Both the position numbers and the translations under genes were made by a program. From the NCBI RefSeq assembly GCF_947492815.1, contig NZ_CANLOB010000009.1, positions 89,916 to 153,915 of the forward strand: a stretch of 64,000 nucleotides of DNA, given 5' to 3'. The notes below the pieces were generated by a model. That model was not told where the DNA came from. It did no database searches and saw only the letters and a program-made list of their open reading frames with translations. This document shows positions 36,216 to 45,608 of the stretch, piece after piece. The DNA is from an uncultured Dokdonia sp. Lineage in GTDB: Bacteria; Bacteroidota; Bacteroidia; Flavobacteriales; Flavobacteriaceae. Every line of letters starts with the position of its first letter. Position 1 is the first letter of the stretch.

Positions 36216-37871
36216 TTACCGCACCAAAATAGACTTACTGTAACTCTTCCCATTAAAAGATATACGATAGATATATTGCCCTGTGCGTAAACGTGTACGT
36301 ACGGATTGTTTTACATTAATGCGTTGAGGTCCTTCCAAGCTAAATTCATCTTTTAATTTTCCTACTTCCTGTCCAAGTAAATTAAATAAAGTAACGGTAA
36401 CTCTAGCCGTTGTAGGCATAGTGTATTCAATAAATGTTTGATCACCTTGATAGGTTGCCAAATGCTGGAAACCTCCTGCAATTGCAACATCATCAACACC
36501 TAATGCTTCGCAATTAAATCCTAGATCTAATGCTTCATATGTTTGTCCAAATAAGATTTGATCTACAAGATTTTCATCGATACATAACCATTGTTTTAGC
36601 ACCGTTGAATATACCTGTCTAAAATCTGTGGTAAATGCAGGGTTTCCTGTTTCATCTGTACTCTGAATATCAGGATGTGTTCCTACAAATCCTTGATCAT
36701 TGAGACCATTCCCAAACATGAGAATAGGAGAAGCCGTTCCGTGGTCGGTCCCATTAGAACCATTTTCTTCGATACGACGTCCAAACTCAGAAAAGGTCAT
36801 AGATAATACATCTTCTCCCATTCCTGCACTATTGAGATCATCATAAAAGTTTTTAACGGAAGTAGAGAGATCACTTAATAATTGTCCGTGATCTTCTAAT
36901 TGATTGGCATGCGTATCAAAACTCCCTAAAGTCACCAGATATACTTGTGTTCCTAATCCTCCTTTTATCATTCTAGCAACAATAGCTAATTGCCTTGCTA
37001 GTTGACCCTCACCATATTCTACAGCATTGGAAGCACTTTCGTAGGCTTCATTAATGGTTCCTGCATAGGTAAAAGATGTATTAATAGAACTTCGCATAAA
37101 TCCTAATTGATCTCCAAATGTACAATCAGGAATATTTGTCACATCATGTAACACCCCATTTTCGGCAATACTTTCTAATTGTTGAGGATTGGCAACTGAA
37201 AAGGCATATTTCGCATCGTCTCCATCAAAAATTAAATTTCCACTACTTCCTATTTGGATCGCAGGTGGAATATCTGGCGGATTGATTAGAAAATCAGGAA
37301 ATAAGTCTTCAAAGTAACGTCCAAAAACACCTGTGTCATCTACTTCTTCAGGTTGTGCAGATGCCCAAATATCAGAACCTCTAAAATGAGAAAGACTCGA
37401 ATCAGGATATCCAACACCATGCACTACTTTCATTTGACCATTCCCCCACAAGGATTGTAATGGGTCCATAGATGGAGGGATTCCAAAATCTGAAGACAGA
37501 TTGTACAGTTCGTTTTCTTGATAGCGTATGGTAGGACGACTTTGTGCATAAAAGTCATAATCATAAATAGGCACAATGGTGTTTAAGCCATCATTCCCTC
37601 CTTTAAGGCGTATTAATACTAAAATACGGTCACTATCAGCATTAGCTAATGCCGTCGTAAGTCTAGAGGGTGCGGCAGCAGATAAATTAGAACCTCCTAC
37701 CATAATAGATCCTGTTCCTACAAGTCCAAGGGCTTGCATGAAGGAGCGTCTACTCCAGGTGCTGTGTTCTTGATCATGATGTTGATCTGTGATTTTTGCA
37801 GAAGGACCTTTATGTAATTTTTGCCCTTTCTTTTGTGCGTTGTTTTTTGAATTGTGGTCGTGCTTACACAT
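36216..37871 (-). CDS. DUF1501 protein with twin-arginine motif and T9SS sorting tail
   Basis: This 551-residue exported protein has a charged 40-residue N-extension before a twin-arginine signal (WSRRSFMQALGLVGTGS, about 40-56). The DUF1501 domain (sulfatase-like fold) spans about 80-430, including IRLKGGNDGLNTIVP, FRGSDIWASAQP and SEFGRRIEENGSNGTDHG. The last 80 residues (EYTMPTTARVTVTLFNLLGQ to YSKSILVR) look like a T9SS type A sorting domain. It follows its DUF1800 partner by 8 bp. DUF1501/DUF1800 pairs are common in Bacteroidota and Planctomycetes, without an established biochemical role. The combination of Tat and T9SS signals is notable. Confidence 0.88.
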   Translation of the reverse strand: MCKHDHNSKNNAQKKGQKLHKGPSAKITDQHHDQEHSTWSRRSFMQALGLVGTGSIMVGGSNLSAAAPSRLTTALANADSDRILVLIRLKGGNDGLNTIVPIYDYDFYAQSRPTIRYQENELYNLSSDFGIPPSMDPLQSLWGNGQMKVVHGVGYPDSSLSHFRGSDIWASAQPEEVDDTGVFGRYFEDLFPDFLINPPDIPPAIQIGSSGNLIFDGDDAKYAFSVANPQQLESIAENGVLHDVTNIPDCTFGDQLGFMRSSINTSFTYAGTINEAYESASNAVEYGEGQLARQLAIVARMIKGGLGTQVYLVTLGSFDTHANQLEDHGQLLSDLSTSVKNFYDDLNSAGMGEDVLSMTFSEFGRRIEENGSNGTDHGTASPILMFGNGLNDQGFVGTHPDIQSTDETGNPAFTTDFRQVYSTVLKQWLCIDENLVDQILFGQTYEALDLGFNCEALGVDDVAIAGGFQHLATYQGDQTFIEYTMPTTARVTVTLFNLLGQEVGKLKDEFSLEGPQRINVKQSVRTRLRTGQYIYRISFNGKSYSKSILVR

Positions 37872-37879
37872 AATACAGG

Positions 37880-39343
37880 CTATTTAAGTTGAAATTCAGG
37901 CATTCTACTGATATGAAACATCAAGAGCAATACTTGGTAAGGAGCAGACTCCCAACTCAAGTCCCAGATGCCATCATCATAATAATTATCTGGAATTTCC
38001 CACCTAAAAACAGTAGTTGCAATGTCATAATCGGTTGCTGTATGTAGTGACCGAGACATAAAGAAGTCTATAATAGATTGTGTGATCAATGCAGGATCAT
38101 TACTATCTCCCGAAATGTTAATGGCAAAATCTCGAAACTGTTCTTGATCTACATTCCAGAAATTATAGAGCATAATTCGAATACCTTCCCATCTTCCTGC
38201 TAGCGTACTGCTATTTATCCAGTCACGATTACGTTGCCATCCTGCTACATCAGGTGGTTGGAAAATATCTTGTCCCGTAATATCATTTAGATAAATAATG
38301 AAATTACTAAACTGATTATCGGTGTTGTCAAATTGTAATCCAAGCTCTCTTGTAAATGTAGTTGTAAGGTCATAAGGGCTTTTTATCACATGTCCTATAG
38401 CATCAATATCATAAAAATGTTCACTTTTAAATAACTGTTCTAATACAGGTGTAATTTCAAAATCATTAGCAAGCAATGTAGCTGCCATGGCATTTACGAT
38501 CTCTTGATTGGTATCTGGACTCACAAAAAAATTATAGAGTTTTTCACATATAAAAGGAGCAATTAAATCGGCTTTTTGCTCAAAAAGAATCGTAATTACT
38601 TGGTCATAATCCCATGGACCTTCTTGGTCAAAAATAATTTTTGCAGAATTGTCAAATGTTGAATCATCAAATACAATAGGATTTCCAGCAACCCCATCAC
38701 CAAAGTGATTATATCCTGTCAATGCTCTGGAAGTTTCTTCAATATCTGTTTGTGTATATCCATTATTTACACCCAATGTAAAAAGTTCGTATAGTTCACG
38801 AGCATAGTTCTCATTAGGACTATTGTTGGTGTTTTCAAACCCGTTTAAATAGAGTAACATAGCAGAAGATTTTCCTACGGCTCTTACAAAATCTCTAAAA
38901 TTACCTAATGCATGTGTATGCATTAAGTCCCAATATTGATATAAATAGGGAGCATAAAAATAAACCTCTAGTTGTGTAACAAAGTGATTAAACCAGAAGA
39001 ATGCGAGTCGATCTTTTAAATTCCCATTAATAAAAGCAATGGAAGTTTGTGCATACCACTCATTAATCTGACCGTTATTTTCATCATTAAAATTGGTATA
39101 ATTATTTATATTCCAAAACCCCCATTCAGGTTGTGACGGGTTTGGTTTATCTATAGCTTCTTGGATAAGGGTATCTATGAGTTCGCTAGGAGTACTCAGG
39201 ACACCAATATTTAATGTAGCGTTTGTAGCACCATAGTCTAATCTCCTATATACATGTTTTACCTTTTGGATATCCCAAGGATTGACATCACTAGGTTCAT
39301 AAGGAGTAATGGAAGCAAGGTTACAAGAAGTAAAAATTTCCAT
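37880..39343 (-). CDS. DUF1800 domain-containing protein
   Basis: This 487-residue protein covers most of the DUF1800 family pattern: RLAFFWFNHFVTQ (about 112), an ENYARELYELFTLGVNNGYTQ region (about 177-197), YDQVITILFEQ and PPDVAGWQRNRDWINSSTLAGR (about 367-388). The family is helical and of unknown function. No signal peptide is evident at the annotated start (MEIFTSCNLAS), so its location is uncertain. It forms a two-gene operon with DUF1501. Confidence 0.88.
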   Translation of the reverse strand: MEIFTSCNLASITPYEPSDVNPWDIQKVKHVYRRLDYGATNATLNIGVLSTPSELIDTLIQEAIDKPNPSQPEWGFWNINNYTNFNDENNGQINEWYAQTSIAFINGNLKDRLAFFWFNHFVTQLEVYFYAPYLYQYWDLMHTHALGNFRDFVRAVGKSSAMLLYLNGFENTNNSPNENYARELYELFTLGVNNGYTQTDIEETSRALTGYNHFGDGVAGNPIVFDDSTFDNSAKIIFDQEGPWDYDQVITILFEQKADLIAPFICEKLYNFFVSPDTNQEIVNAMAATLLANDFEITPVLEQLFKSEHFYDIDAIGHVIKSPYDLTTTFTRELGLQFDNTDNQFSNFIIYLNDITGQDIFQPPDVAGWQRNRDWINSSTLAGRWEGIRIMLYNFWNVDQEQFRDFAINISGDSNDPALITQSIIDFFMSRSLHTATDYDIATTVFRWEIPDNYYDDGIWDLSWESAPYQVLLLMFHISRMPEFQLK

Positions 39344-39774
39344 AATTGCGAGGGTTTGGTTATACTAAAAGTATGTAAATCATTATGAATAAACAATTTG
39401 TTGTCTTTTGACTTTAAAAAAACGAAAAGGTTTAATTGTTTATTATACTGAGACGAGTAAAACAAAAATAAGGTTACATCTTATACATAAATATACGGTG
39501 AGATTGCAGATTTGGATGTTTATGAATGAATGATGTCATTGCTTAACCTTTTTTAATAGGGTTGTATATGCTTTCGCGAAAGCGTAAAAAGCAAACATAA
39601 TTACACATCTAAAGTACCTCTTAATTTCTATTAAAGAGATCTCAAATCTGATACCTTGTTTATCATCATCAAAAAAAGAATAGTATTGTTTTTTAATGAT
39701 GAGATGTTAACCTTTTTTAAAAATGTTTCATAAAGAGTGGACTCAAATAAGAGTAACACATAAAAAACATATTT
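39344..39774. other. 431-bp intergenic region between divergent genes
   Basis: It contains the palindrome variant TGCTTTCGCGAAAGCG at 39569-39584. CAAAAATA at 39463-39470 reads TATTTTTG on the minus strand and could be the -7 box of the DUF1800 operon, although it lies about 120 bp from the start. No gene was seen. Confidence 0.4.
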
Positions 39775-40911
39775 ATGAAGGCACTATTCACAGCACTCAC
39801 TTTTTTATTCCTTTTTACGACAGCAAATGCTACAGAATGGGGAGGAATCTATACAACAAACTTTGGAGAAGTTAAGCTTGTCCAAAAAAGGAATGTAATT
39901 GTAGGAACCTATGCAGATAAAGGACATGTAATAGTTCATACTGTTAATGGAAACACAGTAGAAGGAATCTTTTTTAACGATAATAAATTAGGAGATTTTA
40001 AGTGGACAAAAAACGGAAGTAAATTTACAGGAAAATGGGCTTGGAAAGGAGATCCGTTAGGTGGAGATTGGTCTGGGCAAGCAGTAAGAACATGCTCTTT
40101 TGAGAAATATGAAGGGATATGGGAAACTACTTATGGGGAGATACAATTTATACAAAATGAACATGGTATGATGGCGGGAACCTATGGAGCAAAAGGGTTT
40201 GTTTACGGTAAGTATGATCCAAGAACAAAGATTTTAAAAGGCACGTATTCTAATGATGGCAATACAAATTTGAAACCTTTTCAAATGGAATTTAACGGTG
40301 TTGCTTTTAAAGGGAAATTTGAAGAAAGAGATTGGGGAAGTTGGAATGGTTCTAAAAAATCTAGGTATGCCAAGATGGTTGTAAAATTACAAACCTTAAA
40401 ATTATACAAATCCAATGGTGTGGGAAAATCAGAAAAAGGAAAAGTAAATATAGCTGCTAAAATTTTTGACAGCCCTATTAATAAAATAGATACTCATTTG
40501 TTACTCAGTACTCAGAATATTTTATTGAGTGAAGGACAATCTAAAGACTATACAAATACGGAAATTGAAATCCCTGTACTCATCTATAAGGATAAACTTG
40601 TAGAAGCAGAAGTGCTTAATCTACAATTCAAATACAACGAATACAGAAAGGTGAATAATGCCTTAGATACGTATCAAGCAGATACAATTGATTTACAAGA
40701 AATTACTCGATTTCTTACAGGTGATAAGCCGCTTTCAGGTTATGCAGATGGTCCGGATGGGCGTAAACGTTTAGCAAACTCTACACATACATTCTGGTTA
40801 TATGATTCTTCACGTCCTAATACTAGATCTGCGAAAGGCTATGGATTTGTAAACTTTGATGAAAAACAAAAATGGGGGTACTTCTATACGATAACTATGA
40901 AACCACTTTAA
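39775..40911 (+). CDS. Secreted protein with two WGxYTTxFGE repeats, unrecognised family
   Basis: This 378-residue protein has a signal peptide ending at TANA (19). Two similar beta-repeats, EWGGIYTTNFGEVKLVQ...GTYADKG (22-50) and YEGIWETTYGEIQFIQ...GTYGAKG (112-141), each continue into a GKF/GKW strand, resembling lipocalin-like or MORN-like sheets. The C-terminal part (about 200-378) contains many short strands and a conserved-looking YADGPDGRKRL. No catalytic motif was recognised. It appears monocistronic. Confidence 0.7.
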   Translation: MKALFTALTFLFLFTTANATEWGGIYTTNFGEVKLVQKRNVIVGTYADKGHVIVHTVNGNTVEGIFFNDNKLGDFKWTKNGSKFTGKWAWKGDPLGGDWSGQAVRTCSFEKYEGIWETTYGEIQFIQNEHGMMAGTYGAKGFVYGKYDPRTKILKGTYSNDGNTNLKPFQMEFNGVAFKGKFEERDWGSWNGSKKSRYAKMVVKLQTLKLYKSNGVGKSEKGKVNIAAKIFDSPINKIDTHLLLSTQNILLSEGQSKDYTNTEIEIPVLIYKDKLVEAEVLNLQFKYNEYRKVNNALDTYQADTIDLQEITRFLTGDKPLSGYADGPDGRKRLANSTHTFWLYDSSRPNTRSAKGYGFVNFDEKQKWGYFYTITMKPL

Positions 40912-41065
40912 AAACAATGTTAGTTCCTCAGATAGAGGTAAGAAATTGGTAAATGTATATGTTGTCTCTTTTTAAATCGTTGGTATTCATTTATGAGTAT
41001 TGGCGATTTTTGGTTATTCAGATATTGATAAATATAGTACCTTGTATTTCTAAAATAGAAATATA

Positions 41066-41968
41066 GTGATAACACCGCCATTTCTTAAAAAGGGAGATCG
41101 TATAGCGATCGTCGCAACGGCACGTAAAATCTCTTTAGAAGAACTTGAAGAGGGACTTCAACTTATTAAAGATTGGGGACTCGTACCTGTGATTGGAAAA
41201 ACCATTGGTGCTTCAGATCATCAATATGCAGGCACCGATTATGAACGGGCTCAGGATTTTCAAGAAATGCTTGATAATCCAGAAATTAAAGCCATTTGGT
41301 GTGCACGTGGCGGGTATGGCTCTGTACGCATTATAGATCAGATTGATTTTTACAAATTTGTAAAATATCCTAAGTGGATTGTAGGCTATTCGGATGTGAC
41401 GGTATTTCACAATCATATCCATAAGATTGGTTTTAAAACCATTCACGGCACTATGCCTGTAAGTGTGGAGGATAATACCGCTTTCGCGAAAGCGTCTTTA
41501 AAAAAAGCCCTTTTTGGAGAGCAGCCTGATATTATATATGAGACCTCTCACAAGTTGAATAGAAAAGGAGCTGCCAATGGAAAACTAGTAGGTGGAAACT
41601 TATCCATGCTCTATTCTATGTGTGGAAGCAACTCTGCATTAGATACCGAAGGAAAAGTATTATTTATAGAAGATCTGGATGAATATCTGTATCATATAGA
41701 CCGTATGGTGATGAATTTGAAACGCAATAAAATGCTCGATAATTTGGCAGGACTCATTGTAGGAGGAATGACTAAAATGCATGATAATCGTATTCCTTTT
41801 GGAAAAACTGCTCAGGAGATTGTAATTGATGCGATAGGAGAATGTGATTACCCAGTAGCTTTTGATTTTCCAGCAGGTCATGTAGATGATAATAGAGCCT
41901 TGATCATGGGAGCTACTGTAGCGCTAGAAGTAACCAAAACTAATTGTACGTTGACATATGAAAGTTAA
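41066..41968 (+). CDS. Murein LD-carboxypeptidase (S66, LdcA/MccF family)
   Basis: This 300-residue enzyme would remove terminal D-Ala from tetrapeptides during peptidoglycan recycling, or hydrolyse a related amide. The nucleophile is Ser109 (GYSDVT), with Glu202 (FIEDLDEY) and His272 (PAGHVDDN) completing the S66 triad. The start codon is GTG at 41066, since no in-frame ATG gives the conserved PPFLKKGDRIAIVA start. No signal peptide is present, so it is cytoplasmic. The palindrome at about 41479-41494 encodes NTAFAKAS. It overlaps the nitrilase gene by 11 bp. Confidence 0.88.
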   Translation: MITPPFLKKGDRIAIVATARKISLEELEEGLQLIKDWGLVPVIGKTIGASDHQYAGTDYERAQDFQEMLDNPEIKAIWCARGGYGSVRIIDQIDFYKFVKYPKWIVGYSDVTVFHNHIHKIGFKTIHGTMPVSVEDNTAFAKASLKKALFGEQPDIIYETSHKLNRKGAANGKLVGGNLSMLYSMCGSNSALDTEGKVLFIEDLDEYLYHIDRMVMNLKRNKMLDNLAGLIVGGMTKMHDNRIPFGKTAQEIVIDAIGECDYPVAFDFPAGHVDDNRALIMGATVALEVTKTNCTLTYES

Positions 41969-42878
41969 GGTAACCCTTATTCAGGACAGTCCTGTATTTT
42001 TTGATAAAGAAGCTACCCTTCAAAAAGTAGAGCAACTCACCCAGAAACATGCAGCCACGGGAAGTGAGCTTATTGTATTCCCAGAATCGTTTGTGCCAGG
42101 CTATCCTCGTGGATTTATGTTTGGCACCAAAGTAGGAAGCCGTACTGAAGAAGGAAGAGATCTGTATGCCGAGTATTATGAGAACAGTTTTGATCTAGAG
42201 AGTGATGATCTCCCTCGTATGGAACAACTCGCCGCCGCACAAAATGTGTATCTCGTTTTGGGTGTAACTGAACGAAAAGCCATCAATGGAACACTCTATT
42301 GTAGTATGCTGTATATCTCTCCTAAAGTAGGATTATTAGGGGTGCATCGTAAGATTAAACCCACAGGATTTGAGCGTATTATTTGGGGAGAAGCAGGAGG
42401 CGAAGGATTGGTTACTTTTCATACTGATATTGGGAAACTCGGCGGACTCATTTGCTGGGAAAATTATATGCCTGAAGCTCGAATGGCGATGTATAAAAAA
42501 GGTGTAGAAATCTATATAGCACCTACAGCCGACTCACGAGATAATTGGACTGCAACCATGCAACATATTGCGTTGGAAGGACGTTGTTTTGTGCTAGGGT
42601 GTAATCAGTTTTTCACCAAATCAATGTACTCAGAAAAACACCAAGCACTCGCTGTAGATGAGCCAGAGATAATGTGCCGTGGCGGAAGTGTCATTGTAGC
42701 TCCAAATGGTCAAGTACTTGCAGGTCCTTTATTTGACAAAGCAGGCGCGCTTACCGCAACTATTAATCTTACTGAAATCACACGAAGTAAACTAGACTTT
42801 GATACCATAGGTCACTATGCACGACCTGATATTTTCGAATTTAAAGTGAATGGACAACCTAAGATGAAGAAAGAATGA
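41958..42878 (+). CDS. Carbon-nitrogen hydrolase, nitrilase type
   Basis: This 306-residue enzyme has the nitrilase-superfamily triad Glu43 (VFPESFVPGYPRG), Lys132 (HRKIKPTGFER) and Cys166 (GGLICWENYMP). Spacing and length match branch-1 (true nitrilase, aliphatic or arylacetonitrile) enzymes, and FPESFVPGYPRG is characteristic of that branch. The 11-bp overlap with the LD-carboxypeptidase gene implies one transcript. The natural substrate is unclear; nitriles or cyanide-like detoxification are possible. Confidence 0.9.
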   Translation: MKVKVTLIQDSPVFFDKEATLQKVEQLTQKHAATGSELIVFPESFVPGYPRGFMFGTKVGSRTEEGRDLYAEYYENSFDLESDDLPRMEQLAAAQNVYLVLGVTERKAINGTLYCSMLYISPKVGLLGVHRKIKPTGFERIIWGEAGGEGLVTFHTDIGKLGGLICWENYMPEARMAMYKKGVEIYIAPTADSRDNWTATMQHIALEGRCFVLGCNQFFTKSMYSEKHQALAVDEPEIMCRGGSVIVAPNGQVLAGPLFDKAGALTATINLTEITRSKLDFDTIGHYARPDIFEFKVNGQPKMKKE

Positions 42879-42926
42879 TAACCAGAAGATTTCCGCCTTC
42901 GTGGAAATTGAAATGAATTTTATTAA

Positions 42927-43286
42927 ATGACACACAACGAACTTGGTGAATGGGGGGAAGAGTATGCTACGTTATACCTCATAAAACAGGGATATACCAT
43001 CTTAGAACGCAATTGGTTTTATAATAAAGCTGAACTAGACATTATATGTCAGAAGGATAAAGACACACTTGTCATCATAGAAGTTAAAACTAGAAATTCA
43101 GAGTTTTTTGGAGATCCTCAAAGTTTTGTTACGCAAGGAAAGATCAAGAATATTGTAAAAGCTACCAACGAATACGTGATCTCAAACGATCTTGATGTTG
43201 AGGTACGTTTTGATATTATAGCCATTCTTAAAAATGCACAACAAGAAGAATTAAAACACTTTGAAGATGCATTCTATCATTTTTAA
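42927..43286 (+). CDS. yraN: YraN family (UPF0102) protein
   Basis: This 119-residue protein has the family pattern GEWGEEYATLYLIKQGY (about 6-22), RNWFYNKAELDII and VIIEVKTRNSEFFG. ELD...EVK is a PD-(D/E)XK nuclease-type site, and the family is a predicted Holliday-junction-like nuclease of unknown function. The length is normal. It may be the last gene of the 41066 operon, given the 48-bp gap and the strong hairpin just after the stop. Confidence 0.93.
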   Translation: MTHNELGEWGEEYATLYLIKQGYTILERNWFYNKAELDIICQKDKDTLVIIEVKTRNSEFFGDPQSFVTQGKIKNIVKATNEYVISNDLDVEVRFDIIAILKNAQQEELKHFEDAFYHF

Positions 43287-43328
43287 CCTGCATTATGTAA
43301 TAGAAAATCTATTACATAATGCAGGTTT
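43287..43328 (+). terminator. Terminator with a perfect 18-bp stem after yraN
   Basis: CCTGCATTATGTAATAGA (43287-43304) and its exact complement (43308-43325) form a hairpin with a 3-nt loop followed by TTT. It begins one base after the stop codon. The stem is unusually long and AT-rich for a terminator. Confidence 0.85.
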
Positions 43329-43423
43329 GATAGTAAATAAGTATCTTTAGAGTTCTCAAAGGGCACACCTTAGCCAAAATATTTGTTTAGTTAGTCTATG
43401 TTAATAAACTAAACAATCAAAAA

Positions 43424-43906
43424 ATGAAAACACACTTAACACTTTACGCATGGATGTTATGCCTATGCTTGTTTATCTGTAGCTGTAGCTCAGATGATAA
43501 TAACAATGAACCACAACAAATGGAAGAAGACCCCGTAGAAGAATCATTTACTGGGGATTATCGAGGAACCTGGAATTCTGTAACACCTTCAATAACCTAT
43601 ACAGATTTTGCAATTTCAGCAAAGTTTGTGGTTAGTGCAGCAAATCCTAATAGAATAGACGCTCAGTTTTTTGCAACTTCAAACTTCACGTCTTGCTGTA
43701 GTACAAATGCAAATGATGGTACCATGATTATAAATCTAGATGGCGATACGATTACTTCTTTCTCATTTATAGACACTATTGTAGATTGTGAAGGAAGCTT
43801 TTCTGGAAATGGTATGATAGATGCAAACGGAAACTTTATTATTGATTTTACAGGTAATGACTGTGATGGAGATCATGTAGGACAGCTTTTATTTATTAAA
43901 CAATAA
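43424..43906 (+). CDS. Small lipoprotein, unrecognised family
   Basis: This 160-residue protein has a lipoprotein signal (LFICSCSSDDNNNEP, lipidated Cys at about 20 or 22) and an acidic linker, typical of Bacteroidota surface lipoproteins. The rest (GDYRGTWNSVTPS, GDTITSFSFIDT, NFIIDFTGNDCDGD) is beta-rich with four Cys, two of them adjacent. It appears monocistronic. The function is unknown. Confidence 0.75.
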   Translation: MKTHLTLYAWMLCLCLFICSCSSDDNNNEPQQMEEDPVEESFTGDYRGTWNSVTPSITYTDFAISAKFVVSAANPNRIDAQFFATSNFTSCCSTNANDGTMIINLDGDTITSFSFIDTIVDCEGSFSGNGMIDANGNFIIDFTGNDCDGDHVGQLLFIKQ

Positions 43907-43953
43907 TCAGACGTTTAAAATAGGTGTGTCTATTTTGAGAAAGTAATTGATGG

Positions 43954-43999
43954 TTATATGCTTTCGCGAACCTGCCTGCCGGTAGGCAGTAGCGTATAC
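43954..43999. repeat. Composite palindromic element, short form with CCTGCC core
   Basis: TATATGCTTTCGCGAA is joined directly to CCTGCCTGCCGGTAGGCAG and then AGCGTATAC. The second half of the 16-bp palindrome is missing at the junction, and the core sits inside what would be a short palindrome. Confidence 0.7.
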
Positions 44000-44012
44000 A
44001 TGTATACTCATA

Positions 44013-44037
44013 GGGTATATAGCGTATGAGTGTACCC
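44013..44037. promoter_or_regulatory. GGGTA-N15-TACCC inverted half-sites upstream of the S41 peptidase promoter
   Basis: GGGTATAT...GTGTACCC forms an interrupted inverted repeat 40 bp upstream of the -33 box. A similar arrangement with 9-bp spacing is at 20883-20901 upstream of djlA. It could be an operator, but no regulator is assigned. Confidence 0.3.
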
Positions 44038-44074
44038 AGACAGACCTATAATTCTGTTAATACAGCCTTATAGT

Positions 44075-44104
44075 TTTGTTAAGCATAAAGGCGCGTTATC
44101 TTTG
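44075..44104 (+). promoter_or_regulatory. Bacteroidota-type promoter TTTG-N18-TATCTTTG
   Basis: TTTG at 44075-44078 and TATCTTTG at 44097-44104 match the -33/-7 consensus at 18-bp spacing. The expected start gives a leader of about 35 nt before the ATG at 44145. Confidence 0.7.
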
Positions 44105-44144
44105 ATTACTTACTTTTCCAATTCTAAATGTTCAATCGAATTAT

Positions 44145-45593
44145 ATGCATACCAGACTACTTCTATTTATGATTTGTAATTTATGTATACAACCTCTTTT
44201 TTCTCAAGAAAGTGTAGACGTAAATTTTGAAAAAAAATACCATCAGGATAGTATCAAAAAATGGACGAGAGACTTACTAGAAGGTATGGAAGGAGGACAT
44301 CCTGGGTTTTATTGGTATACACCAAAAGAGCGTTTTGATGTGATTATTGATTCGACATTACAAACAGTTACCGATTCACTCAATACACTTGATTTTTATA
44401 GAAAAGTAAAACCATTGATTGCTCAAATAGGATGTTTACACACAAACATTGTACTTCCAGTGGCCTATGAAGATGCAATGGCAAAAACAAAAACCCATAT
44501 TCCAGTAGAAATTTTTATAGATGAAAACAGAAGAGTATTTATTACAAAAAATCACTCTGAAAATAGATCTATTCCTATAAAAGGAGAACTCCTTTCTATT
44601 AATGGAAAACCCATTGGACCTATTATAGAAACATTGGTTAAGGCAATTCCTTCAGATGGATATAATCAAACTGAAAAGATATTAGCACTCAACTTGAGAT
44701 TTCCGTTTTGGTATCAGAGTATAATTGAAATGACAGATACATTTACGGTCAAAATTGTATCAGAAAACAAAGCGCAGGAATATAAAATAAAGGGTATTAC
44801 TCCTGAAGTTTTCCCTTCATATGAAAAATTTGCAGCAATACATAAAGAACAACTTTCTTTTGAAATTAAAGATGGAGTTGGGATCTTGAAGATTCAAACA
44901 TTTGCAAAGTCATTAATTAAAAGTAATGGGCAAAACTTTAAAGGTTTTATAAAAGATGCTTTTAAGACATTGAAGGAACAGGGTGTAGAAAACCTTATTA
45001 TCGATTTACGGTATAATACTGGAGGAACCGATAGTTATGCTGCCTTACTTACTTCTTATTTTTTTGATTCAGAATTTAGATATTGGGATCGCATAGAGGT
45101 CACAGAAAGTATTGCAAACGATGTAAGCAAAGGGGCAGCCAAAATATTTTATAGCAAGCCAGAAAAAAAAGATTCTACCTACTTATGGAAAGGTGCATTG
45201 TTAACCAAAGAATTTAAGTACTACAAACCTCAAAAACCTGCAAAACATCACTATAAAGGCAACACCTATCTGCTTACTAATGGATTTTGTATGTCATCTG
45301 CAGCTGATGTTATTGCGATACTATCTGATAATAAAAAGGCTAAAGTTATAGGAGAAGAAAGTGCTGGAGGATATCAAGGAAACACCAGTGGACTCATGCC
45401 ACAAGTAATTATAGGAGGAGGATTAATCATTACAGTTCCTCTCAATAAGTATATAAATGCAGTAGATCCAACTAAAAATATTGGAAGAGGCACCATTCCT
45501 GATTATCCAGTGACGATATCATTAGAAGACTGGATGTCAAAAGAAGATGTTGTAAAAGCATTTGCTTTCGATCTTATAAAAAACAATAATTAA
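44145..45593 (+). CDS. S41 family (C-terminal processing-type) peptidase
   Basis: This 482-residue exported protease has a signal peptide (about 1-20), an N-terminal helical region, a PDZ-like segment (IKGELLSINGKPI, about 150) and a TSPc core (about 240-450). The catalytic Ser is in TNGFCMSSAADVIA (about 385), with the downstream GEESAGGYQGNTSG block. LIIDLRYNTGGTDSYAALL is the typical S41 strand. It is followed 15 bp later by an AraC-type regulator, so the two probably form an operon. Confidence 0.88.
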   Translation: MHTRLLLFMICNLCIQPLFSQESVDVNFEKKYHQDSIKKWTRDLLEGMEGGHPGFYWYTPKERFDVIIDSTLQTVTDSLNTLDFYRKVKPLIAQIGCLHTNIVLPVAYEDAMAKTKTHIPVEIFIDENRRVFITKNHSENRSIPIKGELLSINGKPIGPIIETLVKAIPSDGYNQTEKILALNLRFPFWYQSIIEMTDTFTVKIVSENKAQEYKIKGITPEVFPSYEKFAAIHKEQLSFEIKDGVGILKIQTFAKSLIKSNGQNFKGFIKDAFKTLKEQGVENLIIDLRYNTGGTDSYAALLTSYFFDSEFRYWDRIEVTESIANDVSKGAAKIFYSKPEKKDSTYLWKGALLTKEFKYYKPQKPAKHHYKGNTYLLTNGFCMSSAADVIAILSDNKKAKVIGEESAGGYQGNTSGLMPQVIIGGGLIITVPLNKYINAVDPTKNIGRGTIPDYPVTISLEDWMSKEDVVKAFAFDLIKNNN

Positions 45594-45608
45594 TAAAACG
45601 ATATAGCA

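Noticed and set aside
43287..43325. Transposon end or inverted terminal repeat
   Set aside because: The two arms are separated by only 3 nt and directly follow a stop codon, so a terminator explains it better.
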